Assembly (NCBI GenBank): GCA_943788835.1 | Contig: CALSRU010000011.1 | Coordinates: 1 to 64,000 of the forward strand | Source: an uncultured Pseudomonadales bacterium | GTDB taxonomy: Bacteria; Pseudomonadota; Gammaproteobacteria; Pseudomonadales; UBA7434 | Length of the DNA: 64,000 nucleotides | Reading direction: 5' to 3' | Shown: one piece after another, positions 39,795-49,434 of the stretch | Layout: every line of letters starts with the position of its first letter | Numbering within the stretch: position 1 is the stretch's first letter | The notes under the pieces: model-generated | Databases searched by the model: none | Told to the model about the DNA's origin: nothing | What the model saw: only the letters and a program-made list of their open reading frames with translations | Position numbers and translations under genes: made by a program

Positions 39795-40814
39795 ATGTTA
39801 ATTAAACGCCCCTCCGATATACGTAGCTCCGAAATCACTTCTGAATCCCATTACTTGAGTCGGCGCAAATTTATGCAGGCTTTTGCCGGTGCTGCGGCTG
39901 TTGCGGCGGGAGGCTCCGTGCTGTCTTCATGTGCCGATGCACAGTCTCCACCATTGCCTAGACAAGCCGCAGCATTACCTGGTCGGTCACTCGATTTTGT
40001 AGCAGCGCAGCCAGCCAGTAGTGACAATGGTTTTTCAACGAGTGAAAAATTAACTCCCTACGAGGCGGTGACCTCACACAATAATTTTTATGAATTTGGT
40101 ACTGATAAAAGAGATCCCAAACGTTACGCAGGAGAATTACAAACTGATCCTTGGAGCGTTGCTATTGAGGGCGAAGCCGATAATACGGGGACATTCTTTT
40201 TAGAAGACTTGTTGAAGAATCAGCCATTGGAAGAGCGCATTTATCGTCTGCGCTGTGTCGAAGCCTGGTCGATGGTGATTCCGTGGGTGGGCTTTTCACT
40301 ATCTAGTCTCATAAAACGAGCGCAACCTAACTCCAGTGCCCGATATGTTGTTTTCGAAACACTGTATAGGCCTGAGCAAATGCGAGGCCAGAGGAGTCGT
40401 TTTAATACGCTTGATTGGCCGTATGTTGAAGGGTTGACGATGGCAGAGGCGATGCATCCGCTAACCATGATTGCGACAGGGCTGTACGGTAAATCACTGC
40501 CGGTGCAAAATGGCGCGCCGCTGCGTTTAGTCGTGCCGTGGAAATATGGCTTTAAGAGCATTAAGTCGATAGTCAAAATAAAGTTCGTAAAGTCTCGCCC
40601 CAGCACATCGTGGAATGTCAGCGCACCGCGAGAATACGGATTTTTCGCCAATGTTAACCCCACGGTCGATCACCCGCGCTGGAGTCAGGCAAGTGAGCGA
40701 CGCTTGCCGACTAGCTTATTTGATTCAAAGCGTATTGCGACACTGCCGTTTAACGGTTATGCCGAGCAGGTAGCGAATTTGTATACAGGAATGGATTTAA
40801 AACGATATTTTTAG
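39795..40814 (+). CDS. msrP: Periplasmic methionine sulfoxide reductase, Mo-cofactor subunit
   Basis: A 339-residue molybdopterin enzyme that repairs oxidised methionine in envelope proteins. It has a twin-arginine signal (S22-RRKF) and a Mo-ligand Cys at 154 in LRCVEAWSMVIPW. YVEGLTMAEAMHPLTM, QNGAPLRLVVPWKYGFKSIKS and FANVNPTVDHPRWSQ are typical. Unlike the Escherichia coli form, the end of the signal contains VLSSC (Cys46), a possible lipobox. It is followed 48 bases later by msrQ. The neighbouring DoxX-like gene may be related. Confidence 0.95.
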   Translation: MLIKRPSDIRSSEITSESHYLSRRKFMQAFAGAAAVAAGGSVLSSCADAQSPPLPRQAAALPGRSLDFVAAQPASSDNGFSTSEKLTPYEAVTSHNNFYEFGTDKRDPKRYAGELQTDPWSVAIEGEADNTGTFFLEDLLKNQPLEERIYRLRCVEAWSMVIPWVGFSLSSLIKRAQPNSSARYVVFETLYRPEQMRGQRSRFNTLDWPYVEGLTMAEAMHPLTMIATGLYGKSLPVQNGAPLRLVVPWKYGFKSIKSIVKIKFVKSRPSTSWNVSAPREYGFFANVNPTVDHPRWSQASERRLPTSLFDSKRIATLPFNGYAEQVANLYTGMDLKRYF

Positions 40815-40862
40815 TGGGTACGTTGGGTAGCAATATTTAAAATAATAGCGAGAGTTTTTATA

Positions 40863-41450
40863 GTGTTAAACAGGCAACGCAAGCTAACTAAAATAGCCCT
40901 GTTGTTATTGGCACTGACTCCTCTTGCGTTGATGATTGATGCCGCCATTGGTCAAGCGCTCGGCCCCGATCCAGCTGAAGCGCTGGCTGATCAAACCGGT
41001 GAGTGGGCCTTGCGCCTGCTCTGCGCTTGCTTGGCTATCACACCGTTGCGCATTCTCACCGGCAAAGTAGAGTGGCTGCGCTATCGACGGATGTTGGGAC
41101 TGTTGGCATTCTTTTATGCTTGCTTGCATCTTGGGGTTTACTGGGTATTTATATTGCGCCTGCAATGGGCAGATTTCTTTTATGAGTTTGCGCAGCGCCC
41201 GTATATAGCTGCCGGCATGGTTGCATTACTTTTGTTGGTACCGCTGGCAATCACTTCCACCAAAAAATGGCAAAAAAAGTTAGGCCGACAGTGGCCGAAA
41301 TTACATCGCCTCGTGTATTTGGCTGCAGCACTGGCATTGACGCATGTATGGTGGCAAACTCGCGGAGACTATACCGAAGCGTTGATCTACACATTAATAC
41401 TACTAGCCCTAGGAATGATTCGATATAGGCGCAAGTCGTGGTTTAAATGA
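40863..41450 (+). CDS. msrQ: Heme-binding membrane subunit MsrQ
   Basis: A 195-residue inner-membrane b-type cytochrome that passes quinone-pool or flavin-derived electrons to MsrP. It starts at GTG (40863) with GAGAG upstream. There are about five to six helices. Heme-ligand histidines are expected in FYACLHLGVYWVF, WPKLHRLVYLAA and ALTHVWW. LRLLCACLAITPLR and YRRMLGL are family marks. It forms an operon with msrP. Confidence 0.93.
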   Translation: MLNRQRKLTKIALLLLALTPLALMIDAAIGQALGPDPAEALADQTGEWALRLLCACLAITPLRILTGKVEWLRYRRMLGLLAFFYACLHLGVYWVFILRLQWADFFYEFAQRPYIAAGMVALLLLVPLAITSTKKWQKKLGRQWPKLHRLVYLAAALALTHVWWQTRGDYTEALIYTLILLALGMIRYRRKSWFK

Positions 41451-41574
41451 GCGCGGTTGGATTTGTGTTGCAGTCGGCTAAAATGACTGCCTGAAATGCT
41501 TAGATGCACTCGCCAATAAATACCTGGGTATTACCGAGCGATCTTGATTAAAATAACGCTATTACACTAATCCT

Positions 41575-42048
41575 ATGAGACCTTTAAGCATGTCCAGACA
41601 TATCAACACACTGTTAGCTCTTTTCGTAGCGTTTGTTTTTTTTCAATCGCTATTTTTTAAATTTGCCGAGTTATTGGGTAGCCCAGCTGATATTACGGTT
41701 TATATTTTTCAAACTATAGGTCGTTGGATGACCGATATAGGGCTGGGTCAAGTAGGGGTATTGTTTAGTCAATATGGTGGGATAGTCATTGGGCTTGTCG
41801 AGCTTTTAGCCGGCGCGATGATTTTGTATTCACCTACCCGTTGGTTTGGGGCGCTGCTAGGCCTAGGCGTTATTTCAGGTGCCATTTTCTTTCATTTATT
41901 TACGCCATTGGGTTTGTTTCCCTATACCGATTTGGCTTGCACACAGGTGGGCTGCCCAACCGAAAAAGCACTGTTTTTTATGGCGCTGGGTGTTTGGTTG
42001 TGTTGCGCTACTTTGCTGCTTAGATTACGTTCAACAACGGTAGGGTAG
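41575..42048 (+). CDS. DoxX-like small membrane protein
   Basis: A 157-residue protein with four predicted helices, resembling DoxX/DoxD-type proteins (FKFAELLG early, GLVELLAGAMILYSPTRWFGALLGLGVISGAIFFHL in the core). Between helices 3 and 4 it carries CTQVGC (C-x4-C), a possible periplasmic disulfide or redox pair. The function is not known. DoxX-like proteins are often redox associated, and the gene lies 124 bases after msrQ. An ATG at 41590 is an alternative start. No strong ribosome site is seen. Confidence 0.75.
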   Translation: MRPLSMSRHINTLLALFVAFVFFQSLFFKFAELLGSPADITVYIFQTIGRWMTDIGLGQVGVLFSQYGGIVIGLVELLAGAMILYSPTRWFGALLGLGVISGAIFFHLFTPLGLFPYTDLACTQVGCPTEKALFFMALGVWLCCATLLLRLRSTTVG

Positions 42049-42258
42049 CTAAATTTGGCAAGTGGATTATGGCAAAGGATTTTGATGAGACCATTCTTTG
42101 GGCAGCCCTAAGTGCGCAGTGACATCTGATGGCGGCTAAATATTGCTCAGCAATGCTGGCGCTCTAGCGATCAAATAGCGCTCAATTAGCAGTATTTTTT
42201 TACAAAGCTATACTTAGTCTAAGTGATGTTTCTTATAAGCCACTATCAGGAAGAGCCG

Positions 42259-42612
42259 ATGACCGCGCCCATTGTAGATGATGACCCAGCTTACCAATTA
42301 CTGCGTCAAGAGAGAGTCGACTTATTTAATGAGCAAAAAGATACTTTAGACCTTGGAGGCTTGGCGGCTAAAGATTACCGAGGCATTGATTTGCGTAATC
42401 TCAACGCCGATGGGCTAGATTTTAGCGATAGCTATTTTCGTAATGCTGATTTGAGAGGCATTGATTTCAGAAAGGCAAAACTTGAGGGCAGTAGTTTTGC
42501 TGACGCTAAAATATCGGGGTGCTATTTTGATGATGGTCTATCAGCTTCAGAGATGGCCATGAGTATTGCACAAGGTACTCGAGTGAGACGGGACTCAGCG
42601 GCAGACAAATAA
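42259..42612 (+). CDS. Pentapeptide repeat protein
   Basis: A 117-residue soluble protein. The ATG at 42259 has AGGAAGAG upstream and is preferred over an in-frame start at 42223. After about 40 helical residues it carries about nine pentapeptide repeats of the A(D/N)LXX type (DLRNLNADGLDFSDSYFRN, ADLRGIDFRKAKLEGSSFAD), forming a short right-handed beta-helix, then a helical tail. No function can be assigned; it is too short for a gyrase-mimic such as Qnr. Confidence 0.8.
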   Translation: MTAPIVDDDPAYQLLRQERVDLFNEQKDTLDLGGLAAKDYRGIDLRNLNADGLDFSDSYFRNADLRGIDFRKAKLEGSSFADAKISGCYFDDGLSASEMAMSIAQGTRVRRDSAADK

Positions 42613-42642
42613 AAATATACCGCGTAACTCTTTTTCAGCGAT

Positions 42643-42677
42643 AAAAAAACCCGTTAACGTGTTTAACGGGTTTTTTT
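42643..42677. terminator. Bidirectional terminator
   Basis: AAAAAAACCCGTTAA/TTAACGGGTTTTTTT, an almost perfect 15-bp stem with a five-base loop between the pentapeptide gene and the convergent SbmA/BacA-like gene. Confidence 0.92.
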
Positions 42678-42732
42678 ATTTCTATCGGTTTCTAGGTGAG
42701 CGAGCCTGATTGTTTAAAGCTTGCTATTGCCA

Positions 42733-43737
42733 CTATGCATCCGCGGGATAGTGTTCGACAATGGGCTCACCTTTTATGGTTAGCTCGAATGCTTTGAGTC
42801 GTTTATAAATCGATAGCAGTTCAACTATGGTGCCCCATGAGTTGACCAAAAACTGGAATGACTCTTCAACTTTCCCAAAGGCTCTCAAAATCTGCTGAAG
42901 TACGCCCAATGTAATGGCGCCTGCCACTATGGTGGGGCCTAGCATGATGTAGGGAATGATCACCGTGAACTGCAAGTAAGACCACTTAGCAATATCAAAG
43001 TAAAGGTAGTGTTTATACAAATTAAAATAATTTTTGCGTATGTTGACGAAGAGTTCTCTCAGTGTTGGCGGCTCGGCGCGTTCGGCTTGGTCTTCACCAA
43101 ATACTAACTCTTTGCGGTAAGCTGCTTCCACACGTTGATTTTTAAACTCTAAGCCCGGCAGCTTAATGCCAACAATAGCAAGTAGGGCGGTGCCGAATGT
43201 GGCAGAGATAATAGCCATGTATACCAGTGCATGATCTACTGGGCCGATCCAAGGTAGTTCGGTGACTTGCTCACTTAAGGTCCAGAGGATGGGTAGAAAG
43301 GCGATGAGGGTCATAATCGAGCGCAAAAAAGCGACACCAAGGGCTTCGACGATGCGTGCAAAGCGCATGGTATCTTCTTGCACGCGCTGAGCGGCACCTT
43401 CTATGTGGCGCAGCTTAGGCCAGTGTGCCGTGTAAAAGTCATTCATGGCTGTGCGCCAGCGAAAGATATAGTGCCTAACAAAAAATTCGAGGATGACTGC
43501 CACTAAAATGTAAATGCCAGCAATTTTGGCAAAGGTCATACATTTGGCAAGAAAGGAATCAAGCTCTACCGAGTTGGGTGTGGCCAGAGCTTCTTGCACT
43601 GTATTATAAAAGTCGCCAAACCATTCGTTGATTTGCACATCTAAGTGCACTTTGTACCAAGTGGCTAATAGGATAATGAGCGAGCCGAGGACCGACCATG
43701 CAAACCATTGTCGGTTGAGAAAAAAGGATCGAAACAT
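42733..43737 (-). CDS. SbmA/BacA-family peptide transporter, short form
   Basis: A 334-residue inner-membrane protein very close to SbmA/BacA in its core (FRWRTAMNDFY, LRHIEGAAQRVQEDTMRFAR, GIKLPGLEFKNQRVEAAYRK, LVNSWGTIVELLSIYKRL). SbmA-type proteins import peptides such as microcins and proline-rich antimicrobial peptides using the proton gradient. Compared with the roughly 406-residue Escherichia coli SbmA, about 70 residues covering the first helices are missing, while the start MFRSFF resembles SbmA's own start. No ATP-binding domain is present. The upstream 45 bases contain no extra coding frame that I can join. Confidence 0.88.
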   Translation of the reverse strand: MFRSFFLNRQWFAWSVLGSLIILLATWYKVHLDVQINEWFGDFYNTVQEALATPNSVELDSFLAKCMTFAKIAGIYILVAVILEFFVRHYIFRWRTAMNDFYTAHWPKLRHIEGAAQRVQEDTMRFARIVEALGVAFLRSIMTLIAFLPILWTLSEQVTELPWIGPVDHALVYMAIISATFGTALLAIVGIKLPGLEFKNQRVEAAYRKELVFGEDQAERAEPPTLRELFVNIRKNYFNLYKHYLYFDIAKWSYLQFTVIIPYIMLGPTIVAGAITLGVLQQILRAFGKVEESFQFLVNSWGTIVELLSIYKRLKAFELTIKGEPIVEHYPADA

Positions 43738-43983
43738 AATAAGCCTGCGAATTGATTAATAGGTTAACAGTGGCTTTTTATAAGGCCAGCTATTGACGAC
43801 ATGCCTGTGCCGAGTTGCATCGAGCAATGTAAAAAAGGCATTCGATAAGTTTGCGCTTGGCAAATCCAAGCGCGCAGCTGTCGGAGCTCATTGAGCCTAT
43901 AGTTTAGTACGAATGTTGGGTATTTCATTGCTTTGGTATTTTGTTATGCCGGTGCGGTGACTATCCTCCTGTGGTGTGAAAGG

Positions 43984-44211
43984 ATGACCGCTATCGGTGG
44001 CATGGCTAGCGGCAGCGTCATTGCCATGATGCGCATCTTTAGTGCCGATCTTGCTTCTATTAGTCAAGCGTTTATTGCTTATGATGGGTCGAGTACTGCT
44101 GAGAATTGCAAAAAGATTATTGCCGAGAATGAAGGCGATGACGTTGTGTATTTAATCTTTTTTAACGGTGTTCATAGCAACTATTTTGCTCCTGCTATAA
44201 CCTCAGTATGA
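43984..44211 (+). CDS. Small hypothetical protein, uncertain
   Basis: A frame of 75 codons from the ATG at 43984. The peptide starts MTAIGGMASGSVIAMM and is mildly hydrophobic at first, then polar (AENCKKIIAENEGDDVVYLIFF). An earlier in-frame TTG at 43933 also exists. The ribosome site abuts the ATG. I do not recognise it. The rest of 43738-44533 holds nothing else I can support. Confidence 0.35.
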   Translation: MTAIGGMASGSVIAMMRIFSADLASISQAFIAYDGSSTAENCKKIIAENEGDDVVYLIFFNGVHSNYFAPAITSV

Positions 44212-44533
44212 GTTGTTCCCAGTAAGTTGCCAAAGAGTCATCCTTCAGTAATTCGCTGAGATGCGGATGGTAAGAGTGATGCTGGAGTGAAGAAAGATAT
44301 TTCTGCTAGAGGGCGGGGCACAGGCCCGATCAAAGTGCGAATGACTACTGCTAGCTGTATTGATTGTCTGGAGGTGCGGGTAGATGAGGGAACTGGCGAA
44401 ATTGCGACGATAAGCGCGTGAAGCATAAGGCGGGCCGATAGGCTGATAGATTGGCATCATCCCTTGCAGAGCGCGGGTTTATATTTGGAGTTATCGCTTG
44501 CGCATAAGCCGTCAACCGCAATATATTTAAAGA

Positions 44534-44620
44534 TGGTGCCGGGAGGGGGACTTGAACCCCCACTCTGTTGCCAGAACCGGATTTTGAATCCGGCGCGTCT
44601 ACCAATTTCGCCATCCCGGC
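44534..44620 (-). tRNA. tRNA-Leu(CAA)
   Basis: Class II tRNA with encoded CCA (44536-44534). Acceptor GCCGGGA/TCCCGGC, anticodon stem CCGGA-TTCAAAA-TCCGG with anticodon CAA, a long variable arm, and T-arm GGGGG-TTCAAGT-CCCCC. It decodes UUG. Confidence 0.98.
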
Positions 44621-44665
44621 ATAGGTTGGCTGCTCAACATGTGCTACAAGTGTTGGGCGGGCGCG

Positions 44666-44693
44666 ATTATAACAATGCGAACCGCTTGCGCAA
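44666..44693 (-). promoter_or_regulatory. Promoter of tRNA-Leu with GC-rich discriminator
   Basis: On the minus strand TTGCGC, 16 bases, then TATAAT, followed by CGCGCCCGCCC. A GC-rich discriminator is the usual mark of stringently controlled stable-RNA promoters. Confidence 0.75.
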
Positions 44694-44972
44694 GCATAAG
44701 TTGGTTATTGATCCAGAAAATTTTTTGCTTACCTAATCGTTGTTAGTCATCGATATATTTTTTTTTGAGAGCCCTTTAGATTTGCTTTAGTTATATAATG
44801 TCGACAGTTAGAAGCAGTCGAGACATTGATTAGGCCATGAATACTGTCAGGAATCCGATTTTTGGCGACTATCGCGATAATTTTCACCGCATTGCTTCAT
44901 AGCTGCTTGTTCCGCACTTAATATTTACGTTGAGTTGCGGCCATCTGAATTTTCTTTTTCGTAGAATCTACA

Positions 44973-45995
44973 ATGAACCGTCAGGACTTTGATTACCAGC
45001 TTCCCGCTGAATTAATTGCGCAGCATCCGGCGCAGCAGCGTAGCTCGTCTAGGCTACTGCAGCTTGGCCGAGTGAGTGGGGAAATATCACATCGGCAATT
45101 TACCGATCTACTCGAGCTTGTTGAGAGCAACGATTTACTGGTTTTTAATGATACGAGAGTTATTCCGGCGCGGCTGTTCGGCGAAAAAGACACAGGCGGC
45201 AAGGTCGAAGTACTAATCGAGCGCCTCACTGGAGGCACTCGCGGTATGGCGCAAATCCGTGCCAGTAAATCGCCAAAAGCAGGCGCTGAAATTCGTTTGC
45301 CTGAGGGCTTGGCGTTAAAGGTGGTTGATCGTATTGACGATATGTATTTGATCGAAAGCGTGGGTGAGATGTCATTACCCATGATTCTGCAGGCTGTTGG
45401 CCATATACCGCTGCCTCCGTATATCGACCGCGGCGACGAACAAGAAGATCGCGAGCGCTACCAAACGGTTTATTCAAAGCGCGAAGGGGCTGTAGCAGCG
45501 CCAACTGCAGGCTTACACTTCGATGAGGTTTTACTCGAGAAGTTGGCGAGTAAGGGCGCACAATTTGCTTTTGTGACATTGCACGTGGGGGCGGGTACTT
45601 TTCAGCCTGTGCGCGTTGATGATTTAGCCGAGCATGTCATGCATTCAGAGTATGCCGAGGTAAGCTCGCAGGTATGCAATCAAGTTCGTGAGACAAAAGC
45701 GCGCGGCGGGCGTGTTATCGCGATTGGCACTACCGCTGTTCGTTGTCTTGAAACGGCGAGCCCTGCGCCAGGCTGGATAGAACCTTACTACGGCGACACT
45801 GAGTTATTTATAACGCCGGGGTATCGCTTTAAAAATGTTGATGCGATGCTCACCAATTTTCATTTGCCTGAGTCAACCTTATTGATGTTGGTGAGTGCGT
45901 TTGCAGGCGTTGATAATACTAAAGCAGCATACAGCGCCGCTATTGCCGAGCAATATCGATTTTACTCGTATGGCGATGCAACGTTCATCAGCTAG
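44973..45995 (+). CDS. queA: S-adenosylmethionine:tRNA ribosyltransferase-isomerase
   Basis: A 340-residue enzyme that adds the epoxycyclopentane ring to preQ1 in tRNA, the penultimate queuosine step. Family marks are [24 protein letters not shown] at the start, [38 protein letters not shown] and [16 protein letters not shown]. It is cytoplasmic. It is followed 56 bases later by tgt. The 352 bases upstream, after the tRNA, contain a TATAAT at 44794-44799 but no clear -35. Confidence 0.96.
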   Translation: MNRQDFDYQLPAELIAQHPAQQRSSSRLLQLGRVSGEISHRQFTDLLELVESNDLLVFNDTRVIPARLFGEKDTGGKVEVLIERLTGGTRGMAQIRASKSPKAGAEIRLPEGLALKVVDRIDDMYLIESVGEMSLPMILQAVGHIPLPPYIDRGDEQEDRERYQTVYSKREGAVAAPTAGLHFDEVLLEKLASKGAQFAFVTLHVGAGTFQPVRVDDLAEHVMHSEYAEVSSQVCNQVRETKARGGRVIAIGTTAVRCLETASPAPGWIEPYYGDTELFITPGYRFKNVDAMLTNFHLPESTLLMLVSAFAGVDNTKAAYSAAIAEQYRFYSYGDATFIS

Positions 45996-46027
45996 GCACT
46001 TTTTTAGTTAAGCGCCCAATCAGCTAA

Positions 46028-47167
<1,140 letters not shown>

Positions 47168-47274
47168 CTCATAGTAGCGCCCATATTGAGATGAATTAAT
47201 GTTTAGTGTGTCACCTCGTTCTGCTAATAGTCAGCTACCCCGCCAATATAATCGGCGGCAAGAGACTTGAATTG

Positions 47275-47592
47275 ATGTACAAGGTTTGCGTATACATTCC
47301 GGAATCATCGCTAGAGCGAGTTAAGCAAGCCATGTTTGCAGCAGGAGCAGGCGAGTTTGGCAATTACGACAGTTGTGCTTGGCAGGTAGCAGGAGACGGC
47401 CAGTTTAGGCCGTTGGGGCAAAGTAACCCCGTGTTAGGCGAGCAGAATGTATTGGCGCATGTGCCTGAATATAAAGTTGAAATGGTTTGTGGCGACGCGG
47501 TTATTACTGAGGTTATTTCTGCTTTAATCAACGCGCATCCTTACGAAGAGCCCGCTTATCAATACTGGTTGGTGAATCCACCGCTGGCCTAA
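47275..47592 (+). CDS. YqfO/NIF3-associated PII-like domain protein
   Basis: A 105-residue single-domain protein. It matches the PII-like domain found inserted in DUF34/NIF3 proteins and also free-standing: MYKVCVYIPESSLERVKQAMFAAGAGEFGNYDSCAW, then RPLGQSNPVLG, YKVEMVC, and closing INAHPYEEPAYQYW. The ATG at 47275 is chosen over an in-frame 47206 because it matches this start and has AAGAG upstream. The biochemical role is not known; it may bind metal or a small ligand. Confidence 0.88.
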   Translation: MYKVCVYIPESSLERVKQAMFAAGAGEFGNYDSCAWQVAGDGQFRPLGQSNPVLGEQNVLAHVPEYKVEMVCGDAVITEVISALINAHPYEEPAYQYWLVNPPLA

Positions 47593-47611
47593 CCTGTCGC
47601 TGGCTTAGCGC

Positions 47612-48061
47612 CTAAATGCTGCACGTAAAAGGAATAATTTTTGCCGATGTTTTACGAGTTCCGTGAGTGGCCGCATTGGGGTGGGAAGGCAATGAAGTTT
47701 CCGATAATGCGATGCAATTAGATTGCATCGTACGCAAATCTTTAAATAACAACTGCATACGTGAAAGTGATTCATGCATCATGTGAGAGATACTCTCGCA
47801 AGCCTGAAGGTTGTCTTTTGCGAGGCTTCGCCTCATCTCAATCTGAAACATCAAGCCTCTCAACCTCCGTTGAGTCCTTTGCGGCGCGCTGTCAATAACC
47901 TGTTGGCATAGAGTTTGGCGCAAATGCTCAAGGCTAGCAGGGTCGTGCATAGACATTCTGCGTAAGGTGTCAAAATCAGGTAGCTGGACTTTTCCCTCCA
48001 TGCTTTTCAGCGGGGCTTTATTAATCATTCGGCTTTGTTCATTGAAGTTGTCGTTTGGCAT
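47612..48061 (-). CDS. DUF3135 family protein
   Basis: A 149-residue soluble helical protein. The core LPDFDTLRRMSMHDPASLEHLRQTLCQ followed by RRLRGLMFQIEMRRSLAKDNLQAC and ISHMMHESLSRMQ is the DUF3135 pattern. The function is unknown. A longer disordered N-terminus and a basic, Ser/Thr-rich C-terminus flank the core. It is convergent with the YqfO-like gene and divergent from the RNA candidate at 48.2 kb. Confidence 0.85.
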   Translation of the reverse strand: MPNDNFNEQSRMINKAPLKSMEGKVQLPDFDTLRRMSMHDPASLEHLRQTLCQQVIDSAPQRTQRRLRGLMFQIEMRRSLAKDNLQACESISHMMHESLSRMQLLFKDLRTMQSNCIALSETSLPSHPNAATHGTRKTSAKIIPFTCSI

Positions 48062-48212
48062 GAGTTTTCTTCCTGCTTAATCGAGGTTGATCAACAACGT
48101 GTGTTCGCAATATTAAAAACCTTGCCGGCAAGCGCATATCGAGAGGGCTAGTGTAGTGACCGGATGTAAAAACACCTTGTTTTTTGCGGCTCGCCGGGGC
48201 GATGTGTCGTTG

Positions 48213-48240
48213 TTGCTGATTTTTTCCGACCCATTATTTA
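48213..48240 (+). promoter_or_regulatory. Promoter-like sequence for the RNA candidate
   Basis: TTGCTG, 16 bases, TATTTA. Initiation is expected near 48247, which is right at the start of the hairpin array. Confidence 0.4.
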
Positions 48241-48246
48241 TTTTAG

Positions 48247-48346
48247 GAGTCTTGTGAACGCACAAGCGACTGCTATGTTAGCAAATATGCTTTGGTTGTG
48301 CATTAAATAACCACCAGCTTCTGGTTGGGTTTTGGTCGCTTTTTTT
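48247..48346 (+). ncRNA. Candidate structured small RNA or riboregulator
   Basis: About 100 bases packed with pairing. Hairpin 1 is CTTGTG-aacg-CACAAG (48251-48266); hairpin 2 is TGCTA-tgt-TAGCA (48271-48283); hairpin 3 is ATGC/GCAT (about 48287-48303); hairpin 4 is AACCACCAG-ctt-CTGGTtGGgTT (48309-48331). AAGCGAC (48264-48270) can pair with GTCGCTT (48335-48341), enclosing hairpins 2-4 and ending in T7 at 48340-48346, but this competes with hairpin 1. The same stretch also contains an 18-codon frame (GTG 48254 to TAA 48310) behind AGGAG. I favour an RNA over a peptide because the promoter places the transcript start about at the ribosome site. Confidence 0.4.
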
Positions 48347-48408
48347 ATATTTAAATCAGTGACTTATGTATTTTTAATGATTTTTTTCCGGTGGCTTAGT
48401 TTCCTATT

Positions 48409-48540
48409 ATGACTACGAGTGCAGAGAGCCTGTATTTTGTGGGGTATTATCTGGTGTGCGGCGTCGCATTAATCGCTCTTATCTGCTGTGTGATTACTGC
48501 TCCGACATTAGAGAATGCTGTATTATTCGGTCGCGCTTGA
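48409..48540 (+). CDS. Possible 43-aa membrane microprotein
   Basis: The ATG at 48409 opens 43 codons with one hydrophobic helix (YYLVCGVALIALICCVITA). No ribosome site is seen. It lies just ahead of the carbonic anhydrase-like gene. It could be chance in a low-complexity gap. Confidence 0.22.
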   Translation: MTTSAESLYFVGYYLVCGVALIALICCVITAPTLENAVLFGRA

Positions 48541-48587
48541 GGGCGCAGCGCTTTTTCAATCACTCACCACCCAGAAGAATTTAACTT

Positions 48588-49115
48588 ATGTTGTATGCAC
48601 TCGATGGCACTGCGCCAAAACTTATTGGTGAGGGTCATTTTATCGCCCCTAATGCGAGTGTTATTGGCGATGTCACCTTGCAAACTCATGCCAGCGTTTG
48701 GTTCGGCGTAGTTATTCGTGGTGATGCTGAACGCATTGAGATCGGCGCGCGTAGCAATATACAAGATGGCTCTGTTTTACATGCCGACCCAGGGCTACCG
48801 CTGCAGATTGGCGCGGCAGTCACTGTAGGGCACAAGGTAATGCTGCATGGCTGCAATATTGGCGATGGTAGTTTGATTGGCATTAACGCGGTTGTGCTCA
48901 ATGGCGCTAAAGTGGGCAAAAACTGCCTCATCGGTGCAGGCGCTCTAGTGACTGAAAATACAGAAATACCCGATGGTTCGGTCGTTATGGGCTGTCCAGG
49001 TAAGGTGGTTAAGCATCTATCTGAAGAATATCAGCAGTCCTTAGCGCTCGGCGCCGAACATTATGTTGAAAATGCGCAGCGTTATTTGCTCGGTCTTGAA
49101 CCGGTCGAGCAATGA
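48588..49115 (+). CDS. Gamma carbonic anhydrase-like hexapeptide protein
   Basis: A 175-residue left-handed beta-helix protein of the YrdA/PaaY group. Hexapeptide repeats run from [12 protein letters not shown] to about residue 145. The metal-binding histidines fall in SVLHADPG and in [10 protein letters not shown], the gamma-carbonic anhydrase arrangement. A C-terminal helix (YVENAQRYL) packs on the trimer. Whether it hydrates CO2 cannot be said from sequence. It is followed by a DUF1289 gene, a frequent neighbour. Confidence 0.92.
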   Translation: MLYALDGTAPKLIGEGHFIAPNASVIGDVTLQTHASVWFGVVIRGDAERIEIGARSNIQDGSVLHADPGLPLQIGAAVTVGHKVMLHGCNIGDGSLIGINAVVLNGAKVGKNCLIGAGALVTENTEIPDGSVVMGCPGKVVKHLSEEYQQSLALGAEHYVENAQRYLLGLEPVEQ

Positions 49116-49174
49116 ACTCGATGCGGCGCTTTTAAAAAGGGTTGGTCGTTTTTTCCGATTTCAGGTTAACCACA

Positions 49175-49408
49175 ATGCCAGACGATTTTAACTTTGCTAA
49201 CAATAAGGGCCCGGGTCAGCAGGGGGCTATGGGGCCAATCAAATCGCCGTGTATTGGTGTTTGCGCCTTGAACATACAAAATGTTTGTGAGGGCTGCTAT
49301 CGCACGGCTGATGAAATTACGGCTTGGGTTAGTCTGACGCATCAGCAGCAAGTTGAGGTCGTAGCATTGAGCTGGCAGCGAGCGCGCGCCAGCGGTAAAG
49401 TACTTTAG
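49175..49408 (+). CDS. DUF1289 family cysteine-motif protein
   Basis: A 77-residue protein. The core SPCIGVCALNIQNVCEGCYRT gives C-x3-C-x7-C-x2-C, a probable metal or Fe-S site, followed by the TADEITAW helix of the family. The ATG at 49175 is preferred to an in-frame start at 49142 by fit to the family. Only a weak AGG lies upstream. It lies 59 bases after the carbonic anhydrase-like gene and is probably co-transcribed. Confidence 0.85.
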   Translation: MPDDFNFANNKGPGQQGAMGPIKSPCIGVCALNIQNVCEGCYRTADEITAWVSLTHQQQVEVVALSWQRARASGKVL

Positions 49409-49434
49409 CGCGTTTCATCAAGGGCTCTATTTTT

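Noticed and set aside
44245-44614. Several minus-strand frames across the tRNA-Leu gene and its flank
   Set aside because: They run through the tRNA itself and have no coding character.
48254-48310. 18-aa peptide MNAQATAMLANMLWLCIK as an attenuation leader
   Set aside because: Only one Trp and one Cys codon, the start codon is locked in a perfect hairpin, the expected transcript start is at the ribosome site, and no amino-acid biosynthesis gene follows. It is kept only as an alternative reading of the RNA candidate.
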